Positions 5,007 through 5,035 of a stretch of 5,035 nt of DNA are shown in pieces. Numbering within the stretch: the first letter of the stretch is position 1; the number at the start of each line of letters is the position of its first letter. Origin of the DNA: Candidatus Kaiserbacteria bacterium (GTDB lineage: Bacteria; Patescibacteriota; Minisyncoccia; Phycocordibacterales; Phycocordibacteraceae); NCBI GenBank assembly GCA_003229135.1, contig QIHV01000052.1, positions 1 to 5,035 on the forward strand. Direction: 5' to 3'. Below the pieces are notes generated by a model. The model was not told the origin of the DNA. It made no database searches and saw only the letters and a list, made by a program, of their open reading frames with translations. The translations under genes were made by a program, and so were the position numbers.

Positions 5007-5035
5007 CATACAAAATAAGTCTCTAAATATTTCAT

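Noticed and set aside
4696..5013. Minus-strand frame beginning MYVRAGRIELPTTAWKAV
   Set aside because: Its first part is the reverse translation of tRNA-Gly(TCC), a well-known source of false proteins, and the rest overlaps the protease gene in another frame.
1..5035. UGA recoded as glycine, as in Gracilibacteria or SR1
   Set aside because: The four complete genes end in TAA or TAG, but none has in-frame TGA at conserved glycines and all have normal family lengths under the standard code. No evidence for recoding.
1..5035. CRISPR array, insertion sequence, or phage/defence genes
   Set aside because: No regularly spaced repeats, transposase, integrase or known defence domains were found. The similarity between the two tRNA-Gly genes is ordinary isoacceptor similarity.

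Overview
The window reads as a compact, AT-leaning bacterial chromosome segment. The best guess is a Candidate Phyla Radiation (Patescibacteria, Parcubacteria-like) genome. That rests on small single-copy housekeeping genes scattered among single tRNA genes, three of four tRNA genes without an encoded CCA end, several starts with no Shine-Dalgarno sequence close behind a -10 box, and a membrane-anchored trypsin-like protease with a Thr/Pro-rich stalk. This assignment is an inference and is not proven by any marker in the window.

Layout from left to right. The minus-strand gene for a CCA-adding tRNA nucleotidyltransferase with an HD domain runs off the left edge (1-1022). tRNA-Arg(TCG) and tRNA-Gly(GCC) follow on the plus strand, separated by a 250-base stretch in which no gene is recognised. 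A 59-codon minus-strand gene with two CxxC pairs (small zinc ribbon) lies at 1583-1762, with a strong ribosome binding site, a plausible promoter and a terminator-like hairpin. Next comes a non-coding divergent region (1763-2064). It holds an 85% AT tract followed by two perfect DnaA boxes and one near-perfect box within 30 bases, plus a fourth near-match and more AT-rich DNA. This is the most interesting part of the window and a candidate replication origin. To its right on the plus strand are a YraN/UPF0102 nuclease-fold protein, tRNA-Pro(TGG) and an MscS-family mechanosensitive channel. The channel gene converges on, and overlaps by 26 bases, a minus-strand membrane-anchored serine protease with an intact His-Asp-Ser triad. 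tRNA-Gly(TCC) closes the window.

How the parts relate: the CCA-adding enzyme would be required to mature at least the two glycine and the proline tRNAs, whose genes lack CCA. The channel and the protease are both envelope-located proteins, but nothing beyond adjacency ties them together. No CRISPR array, insertion sequence, phage gene or defence system is visible.
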